Of a stretch of DNA of 12,725 nucleotides, positions 1 through 5,758 are shown one piece after another; position 1 is the first letter of the stretch, and every line of letters starts with the position of its first letter. Position numbers and translations under genes: made by a program. The notes beneath the pieces were generated by a model. The model was not told the origin of the DNA and did no database searches. It saw only the letters and a program-made list of their open reading frames with translations. Origin of the DNA: DASZZV01 sp035544835 (GTDB lineage: Bacteria; Acidobacteriota; Thermoanaerobaculia; Gp7-AA8); assembly GCA_035544835.1 (NCBI GenBank), contig DASZZV010000412.1, positions 1 to 12,725 of the forward strand. Direction: 5' to 3'.

Positions 1-43
1 TTCCATCGTGGTGCTCGCAAACATTTTCGATGGCCAAGGGTCT

Positions 44-145
44 AAGGCCCCCGCCCAGATCCCTCGCTGCGGCTCGGGATGACACCACTCAGTTTCTTTT
101 CTCAGTGGCAGCGCGCACGCTGTCCCTTGCTCGGGATGACAGCAA
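44..145 (-). repeat. Composite TGTCATCCCGAGC intergenic repeat, left copy
   Basis: Two units face the minus strand. Each contains the 13-mer GCTCGGGATGACA (plus-strand positions 72-84 and 129-141). The outer unit continues into CCAGATCCCTCGC. Read on the minus strand, the block matches 12590-12690 nearly end to end, with scattered mismatches and small gaps. The order is the same: first 13-mer, a GC-rich variable stretch, CTGAG, an A-rich stretch ending AAAGAAAC, second 13-mer, GAGGGATCTGGG, GGGGGCCTT. It is non-coding, and nothing else is visible in bases 1-43. Repeats of this look are dispersed between genes in many GC-rich genomes; what spreads them is not visible here. Confidence 0.75.
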
Positions 146-166
146 ACCCCGGCATTTGCCCCTTGC

Positions 167-197
167 CTCTGACATCTGAGATCTGACCTCTGACATC
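167..197. repeat. Heptanucleotide tandem array A
   Basis: About four and a half units of a 7-base repeat with consensus TCTGANN (TCTGACA, TCTGAGA, TCTGACC, TCTGACA). It ends 10 bases before the ATG at 208, so it takes up the place where a ribosome binding site would lie. Unlike the other three heptad arrays in the window, I see no inverted partner for it. Confidence 0.7.
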
Positions 198-207
198 ATT
201 CCAACTC

Positions 208-711
208 ATGGCCGGACCAGATCTTGAAAGAGACGAGTCTGTGATTTCCCCCGAGCTCGCGGAGCCTGTCCTAGTCTTCGATCGGACGCCGGTGGCGCGT
301 CTGATCTCATGCGCTGCCGCGTTCGGATCGGCGGCGCTGTTCTTCGACTATCTCTCCCGTGGTGCGGGGAGGATCCACGTACTCCCGCTGATTGGCCTTG
401 GGCTGCTGGTCATTGGTACGTTGCTGTCGGCTCTTCTGCAGTATGGCGATCACATCTATATGACACCGAAGGGCGTGCTCTATCAGAACAAGCTGCTCCC
501 GTTGTTCGGCCGGACCGCGAAGGGGCTGCTGTGGGAAGAGATCATCGAGATTCGCGAGATCCGGAGAAGAATTCTCGTGCTCCTCTCGGCCGACGGCCGG
601 CGCATTCTCGTCGACGCCATTGCCGGTTACACGCTGGCGCGTGCCGAGATTTTGCGCAGGGCCCCTCACGCCGTCGTGTCGGGTACTCTGGCCCTCGAAG
701 AGTCGAAGTGA
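208..711 (+). CDS. Small membrane protein with C-terminal PH-like domain
   Basis: The protein has 167 residues and no recognised name. Residues ~28-48 and ~56-77 are hydrophobic and look like two membrane helices joined by a short basic loop. The remaining ~90 residues are soluble: a run of short strands (GDHIYMTPKGVLYQNKLLPLFG, then WEEIIEIREIR and RRILVLLSADGRRILVDA) followed by a helix. This pattern resembles bacterial PH-like (bPH2/YdbT-type) domains, which are small membrane-anchored proteins of mostly unknown role. The fold assignment is inference. The ATG at 208 directly follows repeat array A and has no Shine-Dalgarno sequence. A GTG at 241 (residue 12), preceded by a purine-rich GAAAGAGACGAG, is a plausible alternative start. 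It lies 46 bp upstream of the YqeY gene on the same strand. Confidence 0.7.
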   Translation: MAGPDLERDESVISPELAEPVLVFDRTPVARLISCAAAFGSAALFFDYLSRGAGRIHVLPLIGLGLLVIGTLLSALLQYGDHIYMTPKGVLYQNKLLPLFGRTAKGLLWEEIIEIREIRRRILVLLSADGRRILVDAIAGYTLARAEILRRAPHAVVSGTLALEESK

Positions 712-723
712 AGAAGCGCGTTC

Positions 724-743
724 TCCGGGTTAAGATTCCCGGA
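724..743 (+). promoter_or_regulatory. Short perfect stem-loop before the YqeY gene
   Basis: TCCGGG (724-729) and CCCGGA (738-743) form a perfect 6-bp stem around the loop TTAAGATT. It sits 14 bases upstream of the start codon and 3 bases before the GAGGAG ribosome binding site (747-752). The loop contains TAAGAT, which could instead be a -10-like hexamer. No role can be assigned. With so little U after the stem, it is a poor terminator. Confidence 0.3.
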
Positions 744-757
744 CCCGAGGAGACAGC

Positions 758-1207
758 ATGGGAGCACTGACCGAGAAGATTCGCGCCGATCTGACAGAAT
801 CGATGAAGGCTCGCGATACGGGTCGGACATCGACTTTGCGCATGATCCAGTCGGCGATCAAGAACGAAGAGATCGACAAAAAGCACGCTCTCACCGATGA
901 CGAAGCGCTGGCGGTGATTCGTCGGGCCGTCAAACAGCGCCAGGATTCGATCGAGCAATACACCAGGGGTGGCCGCGAGGATCTCGCTGCCAAAGAGAAA
1001 TCCGAGCAGGAGATGCTGGAGGCGTACATGCCTCAGCAGATGACCGAGGCTGACTCCGAGAAAATCATCGGCGACATCATTCAGCAGGTGGGAGCGGCTT
1101 CCAGAAAAGACACTGGGAAGGTGATGAAGGAAGTCATGGCGAAGTACAAGGGTGTCATCGACGGCAAGCGCGTACAGGAAATTGTGGCGCGCCTGCTGCC
1201 TGGCTGA
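758..1207 (+). CDS. GatB/YqeY domain-containing protein
   Basis: At 149 residues this is the usual full length of the stand-alone YqeY family. The family shares the C-terminal tail domain of the GatB subunit of Asp-tRNA/Glu-tRNA amidotransferase and of some Gln-tRNA synthetases. It is thought to act near tRNA or amidotransferases, but its exact role is unsettled. Family hallmarks are visible: the opening MGALTEKIRADLTESMKARD, the following LRMIQSAIKNEEI, the middle QRQDSIEQYTRGGREDLAAKE, LEAYMPQQMTE, and the C-terminal DTGKVMKEVMAKYKGVIDGK with the final VQEIVARLLPG. The ATG is supported by GAGGAG at 747-752. pyrE starts 9 bp after the stop, so the two are probably co-transcribed. Confidence 0.93.
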   Translation: MGALTEKIRADLTESMKARDTGRTSTLRMIQSAIKNEEIDKKHALTDDEALAVIRRAVKQRQDSIEQYTRGGREDLAAKEKSEQEMLEAYMPQQMTEADSEKIIGDIIQQVGAASRKDTGKVMKEVMAKYKGVIDGKRVQEIVARLLPG

Positions 1208-1216
1208 GCTGATCCG

Positions 1217-1789
1217 ATGAACCTGGAGCTCGATCGCCTTCTTCACGAAACCGGAGCGCTGCTTCAGGGCCATTTCCGTCTTTCATCGGGGCTTCACAGT
1301 CCGAGCTATGTGCAGTGCGCCCGACTCCTCGAGCATCCGTCATTTGCCAGCGCCATCGGAGCAGAGCTGGCCAGCTCTCTCCATCCGGCGGGCGTGCAGA
1401 AAATCGTGGCTCCTGCTCTCGGGGGGCTCATCGTCGGCTACACCGTTGCGGCGGCGCTGAACATCCCGATGGTCTTCACGGAGCGTAAGGATGGGGTGAT
1501 GACATTGCGGCGCGGTTTCACGATCGCTCCTGGCGAGCGGATCGTGATCGTCGAAGATGTCGTCACCACCGGAAAGTCGACTCGCGAAACCGAGGTGGTC
1601 GTGACTTCATCCGGTGGGGAGGTGGTCTCCTTCGCGGCCATTCTGAATCGCAGCACGTCCGAAAATCCCTTCGACAAGCCCTTTTCGTTTCTGAAGCGGA
1701 TGTCGCTGGAGGCCTTTCCTGAGGAGACGTGTCCCCTCTGTGCCGACGGGCGACCACTCGATGCTCCCGGCAGCCGGTACTCGCGATGA
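1217..1789 (+). CDS. pyrE: Orotate phosphoribosyltransferase
   Basis: The enzyme joins orotate to PRPP to give orotidine 5'-phosphate, the fifth step of de novo pyrimidine synthesis, in the cytoplasm. It has 190 residues, typical for bacterial PyrE. The N-terminus has the orotate-side segment GALLQGHFRLSSGLHSPSYVQC. The type I phosphoribosyltransferase PRPP loop is intact (VIVEDVVTTGKST, around residues 111-123), preceded by the catalytic-loop region ERKDGVMTLRRGF. A C-terminal CPLCADG segment resembles that of Thermus-type PyrE proteins. The ribosome binding site is weak, so translation may be coupled to the YqeY gene 9 bp upstream. Its stop overlaps the start of the biotin carrier gene (ATGA), tying a pyrimidine gene to carboxylase and lyase genes. 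Confidence 0.95.
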   Translation: MNLELDRLLHETGALLQGHFRLSSGLHSPSYVQCARLLEHPSFASAIGAELASSLHPAGVQKIVAPALGGLIVGYTVAAALNIPMVFTERKDGVMTLRRGFTIAPGERIVIVEDVVTTGKSTRETEVVVTSSGGEVVSFAAILNRSTSENPFDKPFSFLKRMSLEAFPEETCPLCADGRPLDAPGSRYSR

Positions 1790-2283
1790 CCGAACGGACT
1801 GTCAGCGTCAATGGGCTGGAAGAGAAAGTAGCGGTCAAGTCTGCTGCCGGCGAGTATGTAGTCACTCGCGGCGAGCGCAACGATCAAATCCGGATCATCA
1901 GAATATCCTCGGATGAGGTCGAGCTCGATCTGAACGGGGCGCACCTGCTGGTGCCATACGTGCGTGATGGGAGCGTCATCCGGTTTCAGTATCGAGGCGA
2001 GCAGTACGGGGCCGAAGTGTCATCGCCGGGGCAGCGCAGGAAGGCGCGAGGCCGTGACCATTCCACGGCTGCTCCTATGCCCGGCCTCGTGATCAAAATT
2101 TTCGTGGCTGTCGGAGAGGTTGTGGAGAAGGGCAAACCTCTGCTCATTCTCGAGGCCATGAAGATGGAACATCAGATTACGGCGCCGTATGGCGGGATCG
2201 TTCGCGAGCTTCACTGCAAGGCTGGAGAGATGGTGCAGCCCGGAGTGGAACTGGTCATGATTGAGAAGCAGGAGACATCATGA
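1786..2283 (+). CDS. Biotin carboxyl carrier protein (acyl-CoA carboxylase type)
   Basis: The protein has 165 residues. The C-terminal ~75 residues are a biotinyl domain: MPGLVIKIFVAVGEVVEKGKPLLILEAMKMEHQITAP, with the biotin-accepting lysine at K126 in EAMKMEH. The N-terminal ~80 residues are strand-rich and resemble the region before the biotinyl domain in propionyl- or methylcrotonyl-CoA carboxylase alpha subunits, not AccB of fatty-acid synthesis. It would carry carboxyl groups between a biotin carboxylase and a carboxyltransferase, neither of which is in the window. The ATG at 1786 overlaps the pyrE stop by four bases; a longer reading from 1729 lies wholly inside pyrE and was set aside. 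The next gene, HMG-CoA lyase, overlaps it by ATGA. That favours a 3-methylcrotonyl-CoA carboxylase role, but this is inferred from context only. Confidence 0.88.
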   Translation: MTERTVSVNGLEEKVAVKSAAGEYVVTRGERNDQIRIIRISSDEVELDLNGAHLLVPYVRDGSVIRFQYRGEQYGAEVSSPGQRRKARGRDHSTAAPMPGLVIKIFVAVGEVVEKGKPLLILEAMKMEHQITAPYGGIVRELHCKAGEMVQPGVELVMIEKQETS

Positions 2284-3215
2284 AAATCACCGTCGAGAAG
2301 GTGAAGGTCGTCGAGGTTGGCGCCCGGGACGGACTGCAGAATGAGAAGGTCATCATTCCGACCGAGGTGAAGATCGATTTCATTACCGCGCTTCTCGACG
2401 CAGGACTCACGACGGTCGAGGCCGGAGCATTCGTGCACCCGAAGTGGGTACCTCAGATGGCCGATAGCGCCGAGGTCTATCGCGGCATCCCCAAGGATCC
2501 TGGCGTCGATCTGCCCGTACTCGTGCCGAACATCAAGGGACTGGAGCGCGCCATCGAAGCGGGGGCTCGATCGATCTCGATCTTTACTGCTGCCTCGGAG
2601 ACGTTCAACAAACGAAACATCAACATGTCGATCGAAGAGTCGTTCGAGACCTTCAAGCCGGTCGTCGAGAAGGCCCGTGCCAACGACATGAAGATCCGCG
2701 GATACGTGTCCTGCGTCTGCGGATGTCCTTACGAAGGTGACGTCGCGTCTGAGAAGGTTCTCGAAGTGGCGGCGCGTCTCCTCGACCTAGGCTGCTACGA
2801 AGTGTCCCTCGGCGATACGATCGGCGTCGGCACGCCGCTGCAGGTGCAGGGGCTGATCGGACTGTTGCTGCAGGTGATCCCGAGTCCCCTGTTGGCGATG
2901 CATTTTCATGACACGCGGGGAACAGCTCTGGTGAATACCCTGGCCGCTCTCGACATGGGGATCGCTACATTCGATGCCTCGGCGGGGGGGCTGGGCGGCT
3001 GCCCGTATGCGCCGGGAGCTTCAGGAAATCTTGCCACCGAGGATCTCGTGTACCTCCTCGACGGGATGCACGTCGAAACGGGCGTCGATCTGAATCGCCT
3101 CGTGGCCGCCTCGGCCATCATCGCGCCTTACCTCGATCATCCGCTGCCCGGAAAATACCTGCAGTCCTGCAACAAGGGTCAGCAGAGCTTCGGCGTAAAG
3201 ACGGCCGTGCAGTAA
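2280..3215 (+). CDS. mvaB: Hydroxymethylglutaryl-CoA lyase
   Basis: The enzyme splits (S)-3-hydroxy-3-methylglutaryl-CoA into acetyl-CoA and acetoacetate, the last step of leucine breakdown. At 311 residues it has the usual bacterial length and a TIM-barrel layout. The N-terminal VEVGARDGLQNEK carries catalytic R16 and metal ligand D17. AMHFHDTRG holds the metal-binding histidines H208 and H210. GGLGGCPYAPGASGN is the family signature with active-site C241. All expected catalytic residues are present. The start overlaps the carrier gene's stop (ATGA) and has GGAG at 2271-2274. The related LeuA/homocitrate-type enzymes lack the GGCPYAPGASGN signature, so the assignment is firm. The gene ends 15 bp before a large inverted-repeat element. 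Confidence 0.95.
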   Translation: MKITVEKVKVVEVGARDGLQNEKVIIPTEVKIDFITALLDAGLTTVEAGAFVHPKWVPQMADSAEVYRGIPKDPGVDLPVLVPNIKGLERAIEAGARSISIFTAASETFNKRNINMSIEESFETFKPVVEKARANDMKIRGYVSCVCGCPYEGDVASEKVLEVAARLLDLGCYEVSLGDTIGVGTPLQVQGLIGLLLQVIPSPLLAMHFHDTRGTALVNTLAALDMGIATFDASAGGLGGCPYAPGASGNLATEDLVYLLDGMHVETGVDLNRLVAASAIIAPYLDHPLPGKYLQSCNKGQQSFGVKTAVQ

Positions 3216-3230
3216 AGGCGTTGCCGGGCC

Positions 3231-3356
3231 TCTTGTGTGGCACAGGCACTCTTGCCTGTGTGCCACGGCGTCGAGCCGTGGCGTTTCTGTGAATAGTTAC
3301 AGGGAAGTCGGCCTCGACGGCCGACACACAGGCAAGAGTGCCTGTGCCACACAAGA
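3231..3356. repeat. Four-hairpin inverted-repeat element between convergent genes
   Basis: The outer arms 3231-3262 and 3325-3356 are perfect 32-base inverted repeats. Each arm is itself a hairpin, with CACAGGCA and TGCCTGTG around CTCT. Two unrelated hairpins lie inside: GCCACGGC/GCCGTGGC (3262-3282) and GTCGGCC/GGCCGAC (3307-3325). The 24-base centre contains AATAGTTAC. The whole can fold as a long cruciform or as four stem-loops in a row. It sits between HMG-CoA lyase (+) and the SirB1-like gene (-), and probably stops transcription from both sides. The layout is like REP/BIME elements, meaning paired palindromes dispersed between genes. No transposase is nearby. Confidence 0.85.
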
Positions 3357-3366
3357 ACAGTTCCCG

Positions 3367-4224
3367 TCAGTTCAGGTCGAGCCACGCTCTCAGATAGTCG
3401 ATCTGATCTCTTACCATCTGACGGTCCTCGGCGTACGGTGCGATCTCGAGGTAGCGCGTCAGGAAATCGATGGCCTCGCGATAGGCGTGAATCTGCATGG
3501 CCAGGATTCCGCGATCGCGTAGCTCGAAGGGATCGCGCTCGTCGAGTACGAGGATGCGATCGATGGCCGATACTGCACCGGCCAGATCGTGCCGCGACAT
3601 GTAGACCGACTTCAGGTGCGCCAGGAGACGCCCGAGGATCTCGCGCTTGGAAACGGAGCGGAGATGATGTTCACGGAGTTTTATGCCACCACCGTAGATC
3701 TGATCGAGGAGCTTCTGACACTCGCCGGTCGACAGAATGCGTCCATCCTCGGCGGGATCGATCAAAATCTCGCCCCACGTGCCGGCCAGCTTGACCAGGA
3801 AGTGACCTGGCAACGACACGCCGGTCATCGGAAACCCAAGGCGTCGCGAGATCTCGATGTAAACGATAGACAGCGTGATGGGCGTCCCGGCGTGGCGATC
3901 GATGACCTCATTCAGGAAAGCGAAACGGGGATCGTAGTAATCGTCGGTCTCTTCGTGAAAGCCTTCCTGTTCGAAGAGAAAGCGGTTGATCTCGGCGACG
4001 ACCTTCTCCACATCGCGCGAGCCTTCGATGCGTTCGCGGATGGCGTCACTCCAGACGTCGATCCGCTGAAGGTACTGATCGATCTGCAGTGCTGGATATT
4101 CTTCGAGCGCAATGACCAGCGAGGCCTCGGTCAGATCGAGAACGGCCTCACTCTGGTCGGCGATCTCACGAAACCTGCGGCGGGCCATGGTTGGATGCGT
4201 AAGAACTCGTCCCGGCATCTTCAC
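3367..4224 (-). CDS. SirB1-like (transglutaminase-like fold) protein with TPR tail
   Basis: The protein has 285 residues. Residues ~30-200 match the SirB1/YchA family: a long N-terminal helical part, then HAGTPITLSIVYIEISRRLG, PGHFLVKL, and ILIDPAEDGRIL. These correspond to the degenerate transglutaminase-like core, in which the His and Asp regions stay but a catalytic Cys is not obvious. The C-terminal ~75 residues form one or two TPR units (AVSAIDRILVLDERDPFELRDRG, YREAIDFLTRYLEIAP). The molecular role of the family is unknown. The GTG at 4224 overlaps the thioesterase stop (GTGA); an ATG two codons later (4218) is equally possible and better spaced from AGAAGAG. It is the second gene of a two-gene operon and probably terminates in the hairpin element at 3231-3356. 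Confidence 0.88.
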   Translation of the reverse strand: MKMPGRVLTHPTMARRRFREIADQSEAVLDLTEASLVIALEEYPALQIDQYLQRIDVWSDAIRERIEGSRDVEKVVAEINRFLFEQEGFHEETDDYYDPRFAFLNEVIDRHAGTPITLSIVYIEISRRLGFPMTGVSLPGHFLVKLAGTWGEILIDPAEDGRILSTGECQKLLDQIYGGGIKLREHHLRSVSKREILGRLLAHLKSVYMSRHDLAGAVSAIDRILVLDERDPFELRDRGILAMQIHAYREAIDFLTRYLEIAPYAEDRQMVRDQIDYLRAWLDLN

Positions 4225-4658
4225 TCACTCTTCTGGAACGTTGCGACCATCCTTCTTAATTCATCGGTGATGGGAAGCTTCGACTTCGCGCCCCAGGAAT
4301 AGAGCACCACGACCACCGTTCCCTTTGCGGCAAGCTTGTCGCCGTCGTGGCGAATCTCATACTCGAAGTCGAGTGAGGTGCGGCGCATTTCTCCGACTCT
4401 GACAAGAATCTCGATCTGCTCCATCAGCTCGAGCTGCTCGAGAAAAGCGCACTCGGCATAGGCCACGATGAAACCGATGGAGAGAGGTCCTGATCCCCCG
4501 GTCATCTCGAGCCAGTAGCGGGTGCGGGCCGATTCGAAGTAGGTGAAGTAGACGGCGTTGTTGACGTGCCCCACCGCGTCGAGGTCCTTCCACGTTACCT
4601 CCTGCGGAAGGACATACCAGCCATCTCGCCATTTCGCGGGAACCAGTGAAGAGCCCAT
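4221..4658 (-). CDS. Acyl-CoA thioesterase, 4HBT/YbgC-FadM type
   Basis: The protein has 145 residues, the usual size of a single hotdog domain. Family members hydrolyse acyl-CoA thioesters in the cytoplasm. The signature VTWKDLDAVGHVNNAVYFTYFESAR matches the YbgC/FadM pattern, with active-site Asp at D25 or D27 and the following GHVNN. A central helix (ESARTRYWLEM) and strands such as IEILVRVGEMRRTSLDFEYEI and KGTVVVVLYSW complete the fold. The start at 4658 is chosen because GGGAGG (minus strand, 4663-4668) lies just upstream. The frame stays open to 4739, but the extra 27 residues are low-complexity Ser/Pro/Leu coded by a purine/pyrimidine tract. It is the first gene of the operon with the SirB1-like gene. 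The substrate cannot be told from sequence. Confidence 0.9.
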   Translation of the reverse strand: MGSSLVPAKWRDGWYVLPQEVTWKDLDAVGHVNNAVYFTYFESARTRYWLEMTGGSGPLSIGFIVAYAECAFLEQLELMEQIEILVRVGEMRRTSLDFEYEIRHDGDKLAAKGTVVVVLYSWGAKSKLPITDELRRMVATFQKSE

Positions 4659-4662
4659 CACA

Positions 4663-4688
4663 CCTCCCGAGCTACCAAACTGATTGTA
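4663..4688 (-). promoter_or_regulatory. RBS and putative -10 box for the thioesterase operon
   Basis: On the minus strand the ribosome binding site GGGAGG lies at 4668-4663, four bases before the ATG at 4658. A -10-like TACAAT lies at 4688-4683, about 25 bases before the start. I see no convincing -35 box. The region upstream is a pyrimidine tract on this strand (4720-4693). The RBS is solid and the promoter is tentative. Confidence 0.45.
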
Positions 4689-4758
4689 CGACGGAGAGAG
4701 GGAAAGGGAAGGGGAGGGAGCCGGATCAGATGAGAGCAAGTAGGGACAAAGCTATCTG

Positions 4759-4765
4759 TTAAACT
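4759..4765 (+). promoter_or_regulatory. Putative -10 box (TTAAACT) for the 4797-8182 genes
   Basis: TAAACT at 4760-4765 lies 31 bases before the GTG at 4797, inside the divergent 138-bp gap. Similar boxes sit before two other plus-strand starts: TAAACT at 5726-5731 (27 bases before the ATG at 5759) and TAGACT at 11639-11644 (23 bases before 11668). No matching -35 elements are visible. AAGAGG just before 4797 probably serves as ribosome binding site. Confidence 0.3.
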
Positions 4766-4796
4766 TTGCTGCTCATCAACGTTAAGAGGCGCACCG

Positions 4797-5501
4797 GTGA
4801 TCACCGGCTTCAATACTGACATCAAGCACAACGAGAAGGTCTACCACATCCAGACCGAGGATAAGGGGCTCCAGAACCCTTACATTGAGTCCCTTGTGTA
4901 TGTCGGTGGTGAGATCCTCGCGTCGAAGAAGACCTCCTACGCCGACAAGATAAAGGAAGGCGTCGACGAGAAGTTCATCGGTACGCTCATGGAGCACCAG
5001 CATCGCACCATGATCGCGGCCATCAAGCGAGGGAAGCTGGACGCCGTTGCGCTCGACAATACCCAGACCGGGACAGAAATCGCGAAGTCGGCGAAGACGA
5101 TGTCGCAGCCCCTTCCGCCGGAAGTAGCAGTCCCGGCCGAGGAGAGGACTCTCGATCAGGTCATCATCGACTACCTCGCGTCGGAGGCCGAAAGTGAGCA
5201 TCTGGAGTTATCGCTGCTCAATCCGGTCGAGTTCGTGAGCGGTCAGTCCATCGATCTGCGCGTCAGCACCAAGCGAAGCATTTCCCAGCAACCGATCATG
5301 GGCTCAGTGGTGGAGATGCGGCTCATATCGACTGTTGAGCCTCCCCGCGTGATTTTCAAGGGAAAGAGTGGACCGGACGGAGTCGTGTCCATCCGCTGCA
5401 CAATTCCGAATTTTCACGAAGGCACGGCGGCAGTGATCATTTCGGCACAGAGCACGTACGGCAATGACGAAGTCAAGCAGCTCGTGAAGCGGAAGAAATA
5501 A
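4797..5501 (+). CDS. Uncharacterised protein with C-terminal beta-sandwich-like region
   Basis: The protein has 234 residues and I cannot name it. The N-terminal ~85 residues look like a compact conserved unit: short strands (MITGFNTDIKHNEKVYHIQTED, YIESLVYVGGEILASKKTSY), then helices (ADKIKEGVDEKFIGTLMEHQHRTMIAAIKRGKLD). After a ~55-residue polar linker, residues ~140-234 are strand-rich (LELSLLNPVEFVSGQSIDLRVS, VVEMRLISTVEPPRVIFKGKS, DGVVSIRCTIPNF, GTAAVIISAQS). That resembles an Ig-like or macroglobulin-type beta sandwich. There is no signal peptide or membrane helix, so it is probably cytoplasmic. The start is GTG with AAGAGG upstream. The stop overlaps the thiS start by one base (TAATG), which suggests translational coupling to a sulfur-carrier function. 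This is inference from position only. Confidence 0.75.
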   Translation: MITGFNTDIKHNEKVYHIQTEDKGLQNPYIESLVYVGGEILASKKTSYADKIKEGVDEKFIGTLMEHQHRTMIAAIKRGKLDAVALDNTQTGTEIAKSAKTMSQPLPPEVAVPAEERTLDQVIIDYLASEAESEHLELSLLNPVEFVSGQSIDLRVSTKRSISQQPIMGSVVEMRLISTVEPPRVIFKGKSGPDGVVSIRCTIPNFHEGTAAVIISAQSTYGNDEVKQLVKRKK

Positions 5502-5728
5502 TGACCACCTCCTCAGAGGTTCGCGCAGTCACGGTCGACGTAAACGGGACCTCTCGCCAACTCCCCGAAGGATCGACGATCGCTTCGCTGCTCGATCAGT
5601 TGGCTCTACGTCCGGAGCTCGTGGCGGTGGAGCGTAATCGCGAGCTGGTTCGGCGAGTCCGCTTCGGCGAGACCTTGCTGGCGGCCGGGGACAGGATCGA
5701 GATCGTCGAATTCGTCGGTGGCGGCTAA
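5501..5728 (+). CDS. thiS: ThiS/MoaD-type sulfur carrier protein
   Basis: A 75-residue beta-grasp (ubiquitin-like) protein. Strand pair VRAVTVDVNGTSRQLPEGSTIASLLDQL, the helix, then LVAVERNRELVRRVRFGETLLAAGDRIEIVEFVGGG fit ThiS closely, including the DRIEIVxFVGGG ending. The C-terminal glycine is adenylated by an E1-like protein and turned into a thiocarboxylate that donates sulfur, in thiazole synthesis for ThiS itself. Three terminal glycines are present where two are the norm. The start overlaps the preceding stop (TAATG). No thiazole synthase (thiG) or other thiamin gene is in the window. A matching E1-rhodanese protein is encoded at 8365-9501, beyond the SPFH/phosphatase-like gene. Use in molybdopterin or tRNA sulfuration cannot be excluded. 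Confidence 0.85.
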   Translation: MTTSSEVRAVTVDVNGTSRQLPEGSTIASLLDQLALRPELVAVERNRELVRRVRFGETLLAAGDRIEIVEFVGGG

Positions 5729-5758
5729 ACTGGCGAACCTTCTGCATTAGGCAACGCG

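Noticed and set aside
542..1273. 243-codon open frame on the minus strand
   Set aside because: It is antisense to the YqeY gene and the 3' end of the membrane-protein gene, and its protein has no recognisable motif.
1729..1785. Longer N-terminus for the biotin carrier protein
   Set aside because: It lies entirely within pyrE coding sequence; ATG 1786 gives the usual 4-base overlap.
3118..3522. Short open frames through the 3231-3356 element on both strands
   Set aside because: Their proteins are translations of the palindromic arms (HRHSCLC-type peptides), a common artefact of such repeats.
3589..4302. 237-codon open frame on the plus strand
   Set aside because: It is antisense to the SirB1-like and thioesterase genes, which have clear family motifs; the opposite frame is open because of GC-rich codon bias.
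4659..4739. Longer N-terminus for the thioesterase
   Set aside because: The added residues are Ser/Pro/Leu low complexity from a pyrimidine tract, and GGGAGG marks the start at 4658.
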